Part shown: positions 41,881-50,759 of the stretch, piece after piece
How positions within the stretch are numbered: the first letter of the stretch is position 1
How the letters are laid out: each line of letters opens with the position of its first letter
Assembly: GCA_041391725.1 (NCBI GenBank)
Contig: JAWKNL010000031.1
Span: 3,048 to 67,047, forward strand
DNA: 64,000 nucleotides
Direction of reading: 5' to 3'
DNA from: JAGQVA01 sp041391725
GTDB taxonomy: Bacteria; Bacteroidota; Bacteroidia; J057
The notes under the pieces: model-generated
What the model was told of the DNA's origin: nothing
Databases searched by the model: none
The model's input: the letters and a program-made list of their open reading frames with translations, nothing else
Made by a program: the position numbers and the translations under genes

Positions 41881-42786
41881 TCATTTCAGCCCCTTGAACC
41901 GGCTGGAAAAAATTTCCCTGCATTCCTCCGCGAGCTTTTCAGGATAACTTTTTTCGCCCGGCAATGCAGTCTTCATCTTCTCCGAAAATAGCTGAATATC
42001 ATTACTTTCCACCATTTCAACAAAGGACTTCATGCTCTCCAGCAAAGTTTCCCGCGCCATCTGACCGTAGGGATTATCGGTCTGGATTTTCCAGTACACT
42101 TCCGGATTGGCAGACTGGATTCTCGAAAAAAGTGCCAGAAGATTGAGGTGCGGCGGGGTGGAAACGGGCAAATTTGTATCCACCTGATAGTCCATTTTCT
42201 CGAGCATAAATCCGAAACTGATTATCGCTGCATGGGTGGCAACCTGCGTGACTGCCGTAAGCATATCGTGCTGTCGGGTAGTCATCCAGGTGATACGGCA
42301 TCCGTGTTTTTGGGTAAAGCGGGCAAACCATTCGGTAAACTTCCCCGGTTGAAATTTTACCGCTACCATATTATTGCCATCCATGCCCAGGTCAGGAGAA
42401 AACATCGGATTTATACTCAGCACTTCCCCTGCCACGGGGATGCCCGAAAGTATATCCGTAATGATACTTTTCACCGAAGTGGTTTCCACTGTCAGCGAAT
42501 CGCGGCGGGTATGAGGGAGCAACAGAGGCAGCAGCGGATACACGACTTTTTCGGGAAGACAGATCAGAATCATATCGGCCTGTGAAGCTTCCGCCACTAC
42601 CTGTTCGTCCGGAGAAAAAAGGTTGCAACTGATGTATTTCTGGGGTGTAATGCCACTTTCCGCTGAAGGTTGCAGATCCACGCCGGTAATAGAATGGTTT
42701 TCACGGGAAAGAAGGGAATAAAACAGGCGACCAAACCCGCCATTAATCCCCAGAATCAATATCTTCATAGGATTTTTTTTATTCAT
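41881..42786 (-). CDS. papC: 4-amino-4-deoxyprephenate dehydrogenase (PapC-like)
   Basis: 301 residues from ATG 42786 (MNKKNPMKILILGINGGFGR); a GTG at 42816 and an ATG at 42768 are alternatives. An N-terminal Rossmann motif (GINGGFG) and the prephenate-dehydrogenase helical domain are evident: SINPMFSPDLGMDG, TAVTQVATHAAIISFGFML, PPHLNLLALFSRI and NPEVYWKIQTDNP. These agree with what I recall of Streptomyces PapC. The enzyme would oxidatively decarboxylate 4-amino-4-deoxyprephenate to 4-aminophenylpyruvate. It starts 33 bp after the trpD-like stop. Confidence 0.83.
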   Translation of the reverse strand: MNKKNPMKILILGINGGFGRLFYSLLSRENHSITGVDLQPSAESGITPQKYISCNLFSPDEQVVAEASQADMILICLPEKVVYPLLPLLLPHTRRDSLTVETTSVKSIITDILSGIPVAGEVLSINPMFSPDLGMDGNNMVAVKFQPGKFTEWFARFTQKHGCRITWMTTRQHDMLTAVTQVATHAAIISFGFMLEKMDYQVDTNLPVSTPPHLNLLALFSRIQSANPEVYWKIQTDNPYGQMARETLLESMKSFVEMVESNDIQLFSEKMKTALPGEKSYPEKLAEECREIFSSRFKGLK

Positions 42787-42819
42787 TTTTTCGGTGGCTG
42801 AGGCTCCCGAAGCCACAGT

Positions 42820-44007
42820 TCACCATTTTCCAATACCCAGTTTTTGCAGGGTTTCGGCTACTTTTTCCGCTGCTCCAGCAAAGGTAATAAGCTCGTTCAG
42901 TTTGGCAGCGGCTTTGCCGCTTTCCAGTATTTCGCGAGCCATCGCGGTTCCCTCCCGGTAGCTCGCGGCTTTCCCTGCGATATAAAACGCCGCGCCGCAG
43001 TTCATCATCACCAGATCGCGCAGCGGGCCGGTCTCCACACCGTGGAGAATTTCAAAAAATGCCCGGATATTTCGCAGCCTTCCTTCCTCTTTCAATGCAT
43101 CTTTTTCAACTGAAGGGGTCATCGGGTGATCCAGTTTCGCCTTCTCTTCTTTTGTCAGCGTCAGAATCGCTTCCACCGGACTTTGCTCCAGCCCGAAGTC
43201 GGCAGGGGTGACCATATATTCGCGGATTTCCCCGTCTTTCAACTCTGACACGAAGGTTTCTCCTACATTGGAAAACTCGTCGAGGCCGTCCATTCCATGA
43301 ATGACCAGCACCCGGCGATACCCGAGTTTTTCAAAAAGCCGGGTCATCGTTCCTGCATATTTAGGGTCAAATACACCATAGATTCGGTTTTCCATGGTAA
43401 ATGGCGAATATACCCACGAAATCAGGTGCCAGGGGGTCGGATAAGAAAGTCCGATGGTTTTCAGCTTGACAAGAAAATCCATGCGGTTTTTAAACTTATC
43501 GGTAAGTCCGGGGGTGTAAAAGGCTGAAAGTCCGGTTTGTTCCAGGCTTTTTACTGCGAGGTTTGAATCTACGCTAAAGGGATTCAGCCCGATCTGGGTA
43601 TAAAGATCAGCACTTCCGGTATAACCGGTATAGCCCCGGGTCGCCTGTTTGGCTACATTCAACCCGCCCGCTGCCAGCACAAAGCTGGAGATCGTGCCTA
43701 CATTGATGGTTTTGATCAGGTCTCCGCCGGTCCCCGAGATATCGATAATGCGGGAGGGAGCGAGGGTGGTTTCGAGTTTGATCGACCGGTTTTTGATACT
43801 TTCGACAAAACCAAGCAGTTCGCCTGCGGTAGGCCCTTTGGCCATAATGCCAAAGGTAAGAGCCAGGAAATAAAACCCGTTGCTGTTTTCCTTGTCCGGA
43901 ATCGTGTCTTCATCGCTGATTGTATCAAGCGCCATGATGACCTCATCGGTTTCCAGGGTTTGTCCGTAAGCGAGTTTCTGAAGAATGGGGGTAGCGTTTT
44001 CCAACAT
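42820..44007 (-). CDS. TrpD-family phosphoribosyltransferase with altered acceptor site
   Basis: 395 residues. The PRPP and metal motifs of anthranilate phosphoribosyltransferase are kept: ISGTGGDLIKTINVGT (Gly92-Asp96), HGMDGLDEFS (Asp243-Glu244) and LKDGEIREYMVTPADFGL. The aromatic-acceptor elements are not: KHGNR reads KQATR (120-124). The usual NLLGPLTNP loop is replaced by a sequence around TPWHLISWVYSPF (191-203). No trpC, trpF, trpB or trpA is nearby. In this operon it may phosphoribosylate an aminoaryl compound derived from 4-aminophenylalanine or aminodeoxychorismate; that is a hypothesis. Confidence 0.75.
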   Translation of the reverse strand: MLENATPILQKLAYGQTLETDEVIMALDTISDEDTIPDKENSNGFYFLALTFGIMAKGPTAGELLGFVESIKNRSIKLETTLAPSRIIDISGTGGDLIKTINVGTISSFVLAAGGLNVAKQATRGYTGYTGSADLYTQIGLNPFSVDSNLAVKSLEQTGLSAFYTPGLTDKFKNRMDFLVKLKTIGLSYPTPWHLISWVYSPFTMENRIYGVFDPKYAGTMTRLFEKLGYRRVLVIHGMDGLDEFSNVGETFVSELKDGEIREYMVTPADFGLEQSPVEAILTLTKEEKAKLDHPMTPSVEKDALKEEGRLRNIRAFFEILHGVETGPLRDLVMMNCGAAFYIAGKAASYREGTAMAREILESGKAAAKLNELITFAGAAEKVAETLQKLGIGKW

Positions 44008-44018
44008 ACGATTATCGG

Positions 44019-45209
44019 TTATTTGATAACGCCCAGTTCCTTTCCCGTAAGGGTAAAGGCTTCGATGGCTTTATCGAGATGGTGTATTTCATGAGCGGCT
44101 GAAAGCTGTACACGTATCCGTGCCTGTCCTTTGGGTACGACGGGGTAGAAAAACCCGATCACATAAATTCCCTTTTCCAGCAGGCTGGCTGCGAAATTTT
44201 GGGCAAGTACCGCGTCATAGAGCATGATGGGTACGATCGGATGGGTTCCTGGTTTAAGATCAAACCCGGCTGCGGTCATTTTTTCGCGGAAGTAGCGGGT
44301 GTTGTTTTCCAGTTTGTCGCGAAGGTCGGTAGTCTGCGAAAGCATGTCGAGTACGGCGATGCTTGCACCGGCAATGGATGGTGCGAGTGTATTGGAAAAC
44401 AGATAGGGGCGTGAGCGCTGGCGAAGAAGCTCGACGATTTCTCTTCGTCCGGAGGTAAATCCGCCGGATGCGCCGCCGAGGGCTTTCCCGAGGGTTCCGG
44501 TGATGATGTCCAGTCTTCCCATTACCCCGCAGTGTTCGATGGTTCCTCTGCCGGTTTTTCCCATAAAGCCGGTGGCATGACATTCGTCCACCATGACAAG
44601 TGCGTTGTAACGGTCGGCAAGGTCGCAGATTTTATCGAGTTGGGCGATAGTACCGTCCATGGAGAAAACGCCGTCGGTCACGATCAGGCGGGTTCGGCAA
44701 CGACTACTTTGCTGCAAACATTCTTCCAGACTGGCCATATCGTTGTTTTTGTAGCGAAACCGCTCTGCTTTGCAGAGCCGCACGCCATCGATGATGCTCG
44801 CGTGGTTGAGTTCGTCTGAGATAATCGCGTCTTCGGGGCCGAGCAGGGGTTCAAATACACCACCGTTGGCGTCAAAAGCTGCGGCGTAAAGAATGGTGTC
44901 TTCTGTGCCGAGAAATTCTGCAATTTTGCGCTCCAGCGTTTTGTGAATATCCTGGGTTCCACAGATGAAACGCACCGAAGAGAGTCCGTAGCCGTGGGTA
45001 TCAATCGCAGCCTTTGCCGCTTCAATGACCTCAGGATGAGAGGAAAGCCCGAGGTAGTTGTTGGCACAAAAATTCAGTACCTGCTGACCACCGGAAACGG
45101 TTATTTCTGCTCCCTGCGGGCTGGTAATGATTCTTTCGCTTTTGTAGAGACCGGAAGCCTGAATATCAGCGATTTCCTTTTTCAGATGTTGGATAAATTC
45201 TGCGTGCAT
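44019..45209 (-). CDS. kbl: Glycine C-acetyltransferase (2-amino-3-ketobutyrate CoA ligase)
   Basis: 396 residues, the standard length for this PLP-dependent alpha-oxoamine synthase. Motifs include NFCANNYLGLSSHPEV, SVRFICGTQDIHK, DELNHASIIDGVRL, VDECHATGFMGKTGRG and the PLP lysine in TGTLGKALGGASGG. It makes or cleaves 2-amino-3-ketobutyrate from glycine and acetyl-CoA. It lies 11 bp upstream of the trpD-like gene and probably leads the operon. Whether it serves threonine/glycine turnover or the pap product is open. No tdh is adjacent. Confidence 0.9.
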   Translation of the reverse strand: MHAEFIQHLKKEIADIQASGLYKSERIITSPQGAEITVSGGQQVLNFCANNYLGLSSHPEVIEAAKAAIDTHGYGLSSVRFICGTQDIHKTLERKIAEFLGTEDTILYAAAFDANGGVFEPLLGPEDAIISDELNHASIIDGVRLCKAERFRYKNNDMASLEECLQQSSRCRTRLIVTDGVFSMDGTIAQLDKICDLADRYNALVMVDECHATGFMGKTGRGTIEHCGVMGRLDIITGTLGKALGGASGGFTSGRREIVELLRQRSRPYLFSNTLAPSIAGASIAVLDMLSQTTDLRDKLENNTRYFREKMTAAGFDLKPGTHPIVPIMLYDAVLAQNFAASLLEKGIYVIGFFYPVVPKGQARIRVQLSAAHEIHHLDKAIEAFTLTGKELGVIK

Positions 45210-45317
45210 AACGGTTTACTTTTCTGTTTCGGGGGGAAATACGAAAGTTACGATTGGTTCGTATATTTTGTAAAGTTAGGTGAATCTTTGTAGATTTCGA
45301 TATAATTCGGCTCCAAT

Positions 45318-46715
45318 ATGAATATGAGGGGTTTTTTCTCCGGAGGGTTGATTGCCCTCCTGTGTTTTGGTCTTCTGCCTTTGCCCGTTCAGAGTCAAAC
45401 CTCCTCTGCCAGGCTTTCCATGGGTGATCTGGGATCTTTTCCCGGCCTGATTGTTGACACCAGCCATTATTCTTTTCAGCTCCCGGTTGTCAATACCGAT
45501 CCGCAACACGCCCTGACTGTTCCGGTTTCCCTGTATATCTCCATTGACGGCGGCCCGCAGATGCCGCTACTGACCAACTACCCGCTTTCTTCTCCCCTTA
45601 TGCCGGGAGACACGGCGTATATTCCCTTCGACGATTATATGTTTGATGCCACACGTTTTACGGGTGGCGGCATTACACATGATATTATCGTATGGCCGAT
45701 GGCTATGGGGGTTATCTCAACCGATTCTGCCGATAAAACGATTATTTTTCAGCATACCTGGGCCAACCTGTCTCACCATCTGGGAATGGCAGACCCTATG
45801 CCTCTCCCGGGCATTATTATTGAAGGTACGGCTTATACCTTTTCGCTTACAGTCATCAACCGCGACTCAGTCAACAGTCTGATTCACCCGGTAACGTTGA
45901 TGGTTTCTGTGGACGGAGATATACCTACCGCTTTTTCTCCTGCATTCACTCCCACTACCCCTGTAGGTCCCGGCGACAGTCTGGACATACCTATATCTGA
46001 CTATATTTTCGATGCTTCCAGATTTGGGGGCGGTGGTATTACACATGATATCATCGTATGGCCGATGGCCTATGGTGTCGATCAGATGGACGCAGCCCTT
46101 GTGACGGTTAGTTTTGTATGGGAGTTATCTGTAGGTACATCAGCAAACAGCGAAAATACTGGTGCAGATAATGACTATGGCTTCGTAGCCGAACCCAACC
46201 CCAAAGGGGTAACTACTTCATGGGAAACCGGCTATGAAAAGCCCGGCACTACCTTTGAAATTGAAAAAGCCGATATCAATGGAGCGTTCATTCCGCTCGA
46301 AATAATTCCCGGCAAAGGCAACTACGAGATGGGTAGTTTTTATCAGTTTACCGATGAAAACCCGGATGCCGGCGCAAACCATTACCAGCTTGTCGCCTAT
46401 TCGCCGACAGGGGGTAAGTTTATACTGGGAACTGCAACTGCCTGGTGGGGTTCCAAACCTGCCCATATTCACCTGCATTCCATCCGCAATCCCTTTGAAG
46501 AGATTTTTACGGCATCGGTATCACTGGATCAGCAGGGGCCGGTAAAAATGCAGATATACGATCAGACAGGCCGGTGTGTATGGAAAGGAGACTGGGAAGG
46601 CATGCCCGGGGAGAATATGCTGAATGCCGACTTCAGGGGCAAACCCTCTGGGGTGTATGTGTATAAACTGGAATTTGCAGGCGAAGGACTTCACGGCAAA
46701 ATCTTAAAACATTGA
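45318..46715 (+). CDS. Secreted protein with internal duplication and T9SS sorting domain
   Basis: 465 residues. A signal peptide (cleavage near VQSQT) is followed by two homologous ~120-residue beta-domains. Each ends in the same words, DATRF.GGGITHDIIVWPMA and DASRF.GGGITHDIIVWPMA, at ~105-125 and ~232-252. After a linker comes a C-terminal type IX secretion sorting domain (IYDQTGRCVWKGDW, PSGVYVYKLEF, KILKH). It should be exported across the outer membrane and attached or released. The function is unknown. Its last 12 bp overlap the convergent gene end. Confidence 0.75.
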   Translation: MNMRGFFSGGLIALLCFGLLPLPVQSQTSSARLSMGDLGSFPGLIVDTSHYSFQLPVVNTDPQHALTVPVSLYISIDGGPQMPLLTNYPLSSPLMPGDTAYIPFDDYMFDATRFTGGGITHDIIVWPMAMGVISTDSADKTIIFQHTWANLSHHLGMADPMPLPGIIIEGTAYTFSLTVINRDSVNSLIHPVTLMVSVDGDIPTAFSPAFTPTTPVGPGDSLDIPISDYIFDASRFGGGGITHDIIVWPMAYGVDQMDAALVTVSFVWELSVGTSANSENTGADNDYGFVAEPNPKGVTTSWETGYEKPGTTFEIEKADINGAFIPLEIIPGKGNYEMGSFYQFTDENPDAGANHYQLVAYSPTGGKFILGTATAWWGSKPAHIHLHSIRNPFEEIFTASVSLDQQGPVKMQIYDQTGRCVWKGDWEGMPGENMLNADFRGKPSGVYVYKLEFAGEGLHGKILKH

Positions 46716-48239
46716 TTTGCGAATCTGCTCAATAGAGCCGATAAATTTTTCGTAATAGCGCTGGTTTCCTTCTACTTTTGAGGCGAGGTAAATTTCGTAG
46801 GGAATAATCTGGTTGTTGCCGATTTCGGAAGCCGGAAATTGTGTTGTATAGTTTTTATAGGCCGACTTGATAAATACCGTTTTTCCTTCCAGCGCTGCTG
46901 TATTGAGCCGCATGACAATCGCAACAAACTTTGCCACATGGGCATAAAACTCGTCCTTGAGCAATGCCTTAAAGTTTTTTCGCAGCCACCGCCAGGCAGA
47001 TTCTGCGGATTTGTATTCCCCCGCTTCATAAAAGTTGACGATCTCAAAAACATGCACATACAGCCGCAGTTCTTCATCTACCAGAAGAAAGCCTTTGTGT
47101 TGCCTGATCCGCCTGATCGCCTCAATGGCTTCTATATACATTTGCTGGCTGAAAAACTGATCTGCCCGGCTGATGAGCAGGTAGAGTTCGTGAATTTCAT
47201 TTCGGGTAACCTCTTTATGTGAAAACGCCTCTTCCAGAATTTCGGCTGCGCCCTTCAGATCACCGGTAAGTTTAAGGTTATAGACTTTGGAGGAATAATA
47301 AAAGAAGGCAAACTCCTTAAAATTCTGCTTTCCATAGGACATAAGGTCATCGTAAAGCGCCTGAATTTCGGTTTCGGCCTCTTCCAGGCGCAGGAGTTTC
47401 TGGAGGGAGTTGATCCGCCAGATACGCATCAGCACACGGGTGGCGTGATTGTCTTTGTGGAAAAGTTTGTGTGCCTCAAAATCTTCAAAGGCATCTTTGA
47501 CATACGCTTCGAGTTCGCTGTATGCCGATTTCTGAATAAGAATGGTCACCACGGCCTTGAGGATCATTATTTTCCCTGAGGGAGAATGAAAAATATCTTT
47601 ATGCTCCTCGAGGCGGTTTTTGATATTTTCCATCGTACGGATGACCGTAGTGGTTTTGCTGTTGCGGGAATAATTTCGGCGGGTGAGTTGCTGGGTGATC
47701 ATACCCAGAATTTCACTGTTGGCGCGGAGGATTTCAATTTTCCGGAGGTTTTCCTTCCGGCGGTTGATAATGGATTCTATTTCGACCTCTGTATGTGCCG
47801 AGATTTGGAGCATTTCATCGTAGATGATTTCCAGCACATTAAACTGATCGTAATCCAGCGCCATTTTTTCCGCTTTTTTCAGGCTGTAATATGCCTCCCG
47901 GTACAGCCCTCTTTCCCGGTAGAGGATAGACAACTGGATATTGCTGTATGATTCAATCGAGTTTTTGTAATTGTAATGATAGAAAAGAAGGCTCTTTTCG
48001 AGGTTGCTGAGCAGCTTGTTGCGCAGGCGGTAATAGCTGTTTTTCGATTTGGGATCGGTACTGCCGTAAAACTGCGTGATCACTTCGTTTTCCACATCCT
48101 TAAAATTTCCGGAGCGGATCGCGTCAAACAGGATCAGCAGTTTTTTCTCCTCGTCAGCCTTAAACCGGTTGGACAGGATTTTGAAACGCCGGACCTCGTC
48201 GCTGGTAAGATTCTCTATGATTCGTTCCAGAATATCCAC
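46704..48239 (-). CDS. Helical-repeat (TPR-like) cytoplasmic protein, unknown function
   Basis: 511 residues, almost entirely alpha-helical with TPR-like pairs (for example GLYREAYYSLKKAEKMALDY, KSAYSELEAYVKDAFEDFEAH, KGAAEILEEAFSHKEV). There is no signal peptide. The start is GTG at 48237-48239, as no better ATG precedes the conserved-looking MDILERIIENL. A promoter-like TACCTTTA lies ~25 bp upstream on the same strand. Proteins of this size and composition are common in Bacteroidota without a known role. Confidence 0.6.
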   Translation of the reverse strand: MDILERIIENLTSDEVRRFKILSNRFKADEEKKLLILFDAIRSGNFKDVENEVITQFYGSTDPKSKNSYYRLRNKLLSNLEKSLLFYHYNYKNSIESYSNIQLSILYRERGLYREAYYSLKKAEKMALDYDQFNVLEIIYDEMLQISAHTEVEIESIINRRKENLRKIEILRANSEILGMITQQLTRRNYSRNSKTTTVIRTMENIKNRLEEHKDIFHSPSGKIMILKAVVTILIQKSAYSELEAYVKDAFEDFEAHKLFHKDNHATRVLMRIWRINSLQKLLRLEEAETEIQALYDDLMSYGKQNFKEFAFFYYSSKVYNLKLTGDLKGAAEILEEAFSHKEVTRNEIHELYLLISRADQFFSQQMYIEAIEAIRRIRQHKGFLLVDEELRLYVHVFEIVNFYEAGEYKSAESAWRWLRKNFKALLKDEFYAHVAKFVAIVMRLNTAALEGKTVFIKSAYKNYTTQFPASEIGNNQIIPYEIYLASKVEGNQRYYEKFIGSIEQIRKSMF

Positions 48240-48414
48240 AACAGAAAAAGACTTGGATTAAATAAAGGTACAGAAACATAAGAATAATCTTGCAAATTCT
48301 TCAAAAAAAATCAACCTCAGATACCTAAAAACATAGAAAAACTGCTTCACCTGATGGAAATTATCTTTCTATAACCGAATAATCAAAGGTAAGAAAACAG
48401 CAATTCGCCCGGGT

Positions 48415-49197
48415 TTATTCCTCGTCCGGGATATTTCCGGCAGCTATCTCCATCAGTCGTGTTGCGCGCTCCTTGCCCAGGTAACGGTCTATTACCATAT
48501 GGAAAAAATATATCAGTGGGGTGAGGATCACTGCCATAAAAAATTTGTACAGATAACTCATCGTGCCGATAGAAAGTACCATGATAAGTGTCCATTTTCT
48601 TTCGGGAGGAGGCCCAATGTAAAACGCAACAAAGAGAACGACGAAGCTGTCGATCAACTGCGAAACGAGGGTGGAGCCTGTAGCGCGAAGCCAGATGCGG
48701 GACGAGCCTGTAAACCTGCGCAGGGCGTGAAATACGGTAACATCTGCAAGCTGTCCGATCAGAAATGCGCAGAGCGAGCCTATGATAATCCACAATCCCT
48801 GCCCGAAAATCCGGCCAAAGGCCGTGTCTATATCTGGCGTAATGTCGGCATTGAGTTCGAGCCAGAAGCCGGCAGGTTTTACTTTCATCGCCAACAGCAC
48901 CATGAGGTATGCGTAGGAGATCAGCCCCACCGCCATAAATGAAAGAAGTCTGACGCCTTTTTTCCCGTAGTATTCGTTGATCACATCGGTCATAATAAAC
49001 ACCACAGGCCACAGCAGTACTCCGACAGTAAGGTTGAAGGCGAGGCCGGTTTCACCAAAAAGGGTAAAATTCACCGGGGCAAAACCCAGGGTTTCTTCCA
49101 GTGAAAAAATCTTTACGGCTATAAACTCAGCGATCAGGGCATTGGTGATAAAAAATCCGCCCAGAATGATAAAGAGGAGGTTTTCTTTTTTGTACAT
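48415..49197 (-). CDS. yhhQ: Queuosine precursor transporter (YhhQ family)
   Basis: 260 residues with six membrane helices. Family motifs are FIMTDVINEYYGKKGVR after helix 2, WLRATGSTLVSQLIDSFVV, and VLSIGTMSYLYKFFMAVILT. YhhQ proteins import 7-cyano-7-deazaguanine-type queuosine precursors. The 175 bp between this gene and the 511-residue gene's start (48240-48414) hold nothing recognisable. Confidence 0.9.
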   Translation of the reverse strand: MYKKENLLFIILGGFFITNALIAEFIAVKIFSLEETLGFAPVNFTLFGETGLAFNLTVGVLLWPVVFIMTDVINEYYGKKGVRLLSFMAVGLISYAYLMVLLAMKVKPAGFWLELNADITPDIDTAFGRIFGQGLWIIIGSLCAFLIGQLADVTVFHALRRFTGSSRIWLRATGSTLVSQLIDSFVVLFVAFYIGPPPERKWTLIMVLSIGTMSYLYKFFMAVILTPLIYFFHMVIDRYLGKERATRLMEIAAGNIPDEE

Positions 49198-49235
49198 GAG
49201 GTAAGTGCAAACGCTGAAAGTAATGAATGCCTAAG

Positions 49236-50159
49236 CTAAGCAAAATCTTTCACATTAAACACATACCCTTCTTTTGCCAGCATGGTATTGGGAAAAACAG
49301 ACCTTGCTTCGTCGAGAAAGGGTTTGAGATCTTTATATCTGGCTGAAAAGTGGCCGAGCAGCAACTGGTTGACTTCTGCCGCGAGGGCAATCCTGCCAGC
49401 GTCAAGGGCCGTACTGTGCGCGGTCTCATTTGCCCTCGCCTGCATATCGTGCAAAAAAGTCGATTCGTGATATAAAAGGCGCGTGTGCCGAATGTGATCG
49501 ATCAGTTCCTCATTGTATTTGGTGTCTGAACAATACGCAAACGACAAGGGGCTTTCGGGTGGCAGCAGCACATCTTCCGGAGTAATGGTACGCCCGTCTT
49601 CCATTTCTACTGTATTGCCCTGCTTGAGCAGGCCGAAATACTGGTTGGGTACTTCGAGTGCTTTTGCCTTATAAAAATCAAACCGGGGGCGTTTGTTGAT
49701 TTCTACAAAACGAAATCCCCGGCAAAATATCCTGTGTTCCAATGGTAATGCAAACACCTGATAGCGGTCTGTCTCATACAAAACCGATCCGGGGGCAAAA
49801 TCTTCTGTAGGAATAAACTCCAGCTCGAAGTTGAGGTAGCTGTGTGTCTGCTCAAATACCAGATCGAGAATGTCTTTCAGGCCTGATGGAGCAAATAGTT
49901 TGAGGGGAAAATTGCGCTCGTACAGGCTGAGAGAATTGAGCAGGCCGGGAACTCCCAGGATGTGGTCGCCATGGAGGTGGGAAATAAAAATAGCGTCCAG
50001 CCGCGAATATTTCACCTTGCTTCGCAGCAACTGAATCTGGGTTCCTTCACCGCAGTCCACCAGATGATGACGGTCATTGATGGTTACAACCTGAGCAGAG
50101 GGCAATCTCGAATTGGTTGGGATGGCAGCGCTTGTTCCCAGAATTTGAACTTGAAACAC
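49236..50159 (-). CDS. rnz: Ribonuclease Z
   Basis: 307 residues. The metallo-beta-lactamase core has the zinc motif ISHLHGDHILGVPG (~60), the further His in LEHRIFCRGF, YCSDT, and the terminal LLLGHFSARY. This is the tRNA 3'-end processing enzyme for precursors lacking encoded CCA. It follows the STAS gene by 39 bp in the same direction. Confidence 0.95.
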   Translation of the reverse strand: MFQVQILGTSAAIPTNSRLPSAQVVTINDRHHLVDCGEGTQIQLLRSKVKYSRLDAIFISHLHGDHILGVPGLLNSLSLYERNFPLKLFAPSGLKDILDLVFEQTHSYLNFELEFIPTEDFAPGSVLYETDRYQVFALPLEHRIFCRGFRFVEINKRPRFDFYKAKALEVPNQYFGLLKQGNTVEMEDGRTITPEDVLLPPESPLSFAYCSDTKYNEELIDHIRHTRLLYHESTFLHDMQARANETAHSTALDAGRIALAAEVNQLLLGHFSARYKDLKPFLDEARSVFPNTMLAKEGYVFNVKDFA

Positions 50160-50198
50160 TTAGTCTTTTTTTGGGGGTTATCTTCTATGGCTAAAGGA

Positions 50199-50582
50199 TC
50201 AAAGCGTCTCAGCATCATTGCTGATTTCATTTTCAATTTCAGCCATAAAGACTTCCTGCACGGCTTCATCCTGAGTAGGCAGAATGTTGAGTACAGATTC
50301 GAGGTGAGAAATTTTGATCAGTTTTTCAACATGGCTATTGATATGGCAGATCACCAGAATTCCTCCGGATGTGCCACAAAGCCGGTTGGCAGTGAGAATC
50401 GCACTCAGCCCGGAACTGTCCACATACTTGACGTTTTCGAGGTTCAGAATAATATTTCTGCTTCCCTGTGCATTCAGATTAATAAATTCGCCCTTCAGTT
50501 CGGGAGAAATACGAGAATCCAGTTTCTCTTCGAGCAGTTTGATAATGGTGTATTTCTCTTCTACACTTTTTTCTAATCTCAT
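50199..50582 (-). CDS. STAS-domain anti-sigma factor antagonist
   Basis: 127 residues from ATG 50582 (MRLEKSVEEKYTII); in-frame ATGs at 50600 and 50663 would add non-conserved leaders. The STAS core RNIILNLENVKYVDSSGLSAIL contains the phosphorylatable serine in DSSGLS. Such proteins take part in partner-switching regulation of sigma factors. No kinase or phosphatase partner is adjacent. A good promoter lies directly upstream. Confidence 0.85.
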   Translation of the reverse strand: MRLEKSVEEKYTIIKLLEEKLDSRISPELKGEFINLNAQGSRNIILNLENVKYVDSSGLSAILTANRLCGTSGGILVICHINSHVEKLIKISHLESVLNILPTQDEAVQEVFMAEIENEISNDAETL

Positions 50583-50610
50583 ATTTCCGATGTTTATCAT
50601 GTGCAAGTAA

Positions 50611-50642
50611 CAAAGATACACAATCTTGATGAATACCCACAA
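50611..50642 (-). promoter_or_regulatory. Bacteroidota-type promoter for the STAS gene
   Basis: On the minus strand TTG (50640-50642) is followed after 21 nt by TATCTTTG (50611-50618), a full match to TAnnTTTG. A start site about 7 nt downstream would give a leader of some 20 nt to the chosen ATG at 50582. Confidence 0.65.
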
Positions 50643-50706
50643 GAACAAAATCCTCATTTTCACCGAATCTCTCCTGACAGGTCAAAACACAGGCCTGATA
50701 CGTTTT

Positions 50707-50733
50707 TTGGGAAATAATTTGTCCCTACCTTTG
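50707..50733 (+). promoter_or_regulatory. Bacteroidota-type promoter for the ygjP-like gene
   Basis: TACCTTTG (50726-50733) fully matches TAnnTTTG, with a TTG at 50707-50709 (spacing 16 nt, shorter than usual). The expected start site is near 50740, about 20 nt before the ATG at 50760. Confidence 0.5.
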
Positions 50734-50759
50734 TCTTTTCTGCTTTTGCCAAATTGCAC

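Noticed and set aside
39257..44007. Tryptophan (trpE/G/D) plus tyrosine biosynthesis operon
   Set aside because: The synthase has PIKGT rather than PIAGT, the TrpD-like protein lacks the anthranilate-binding elements, and trpC/F/B/A are missing; the pap reading fits better.
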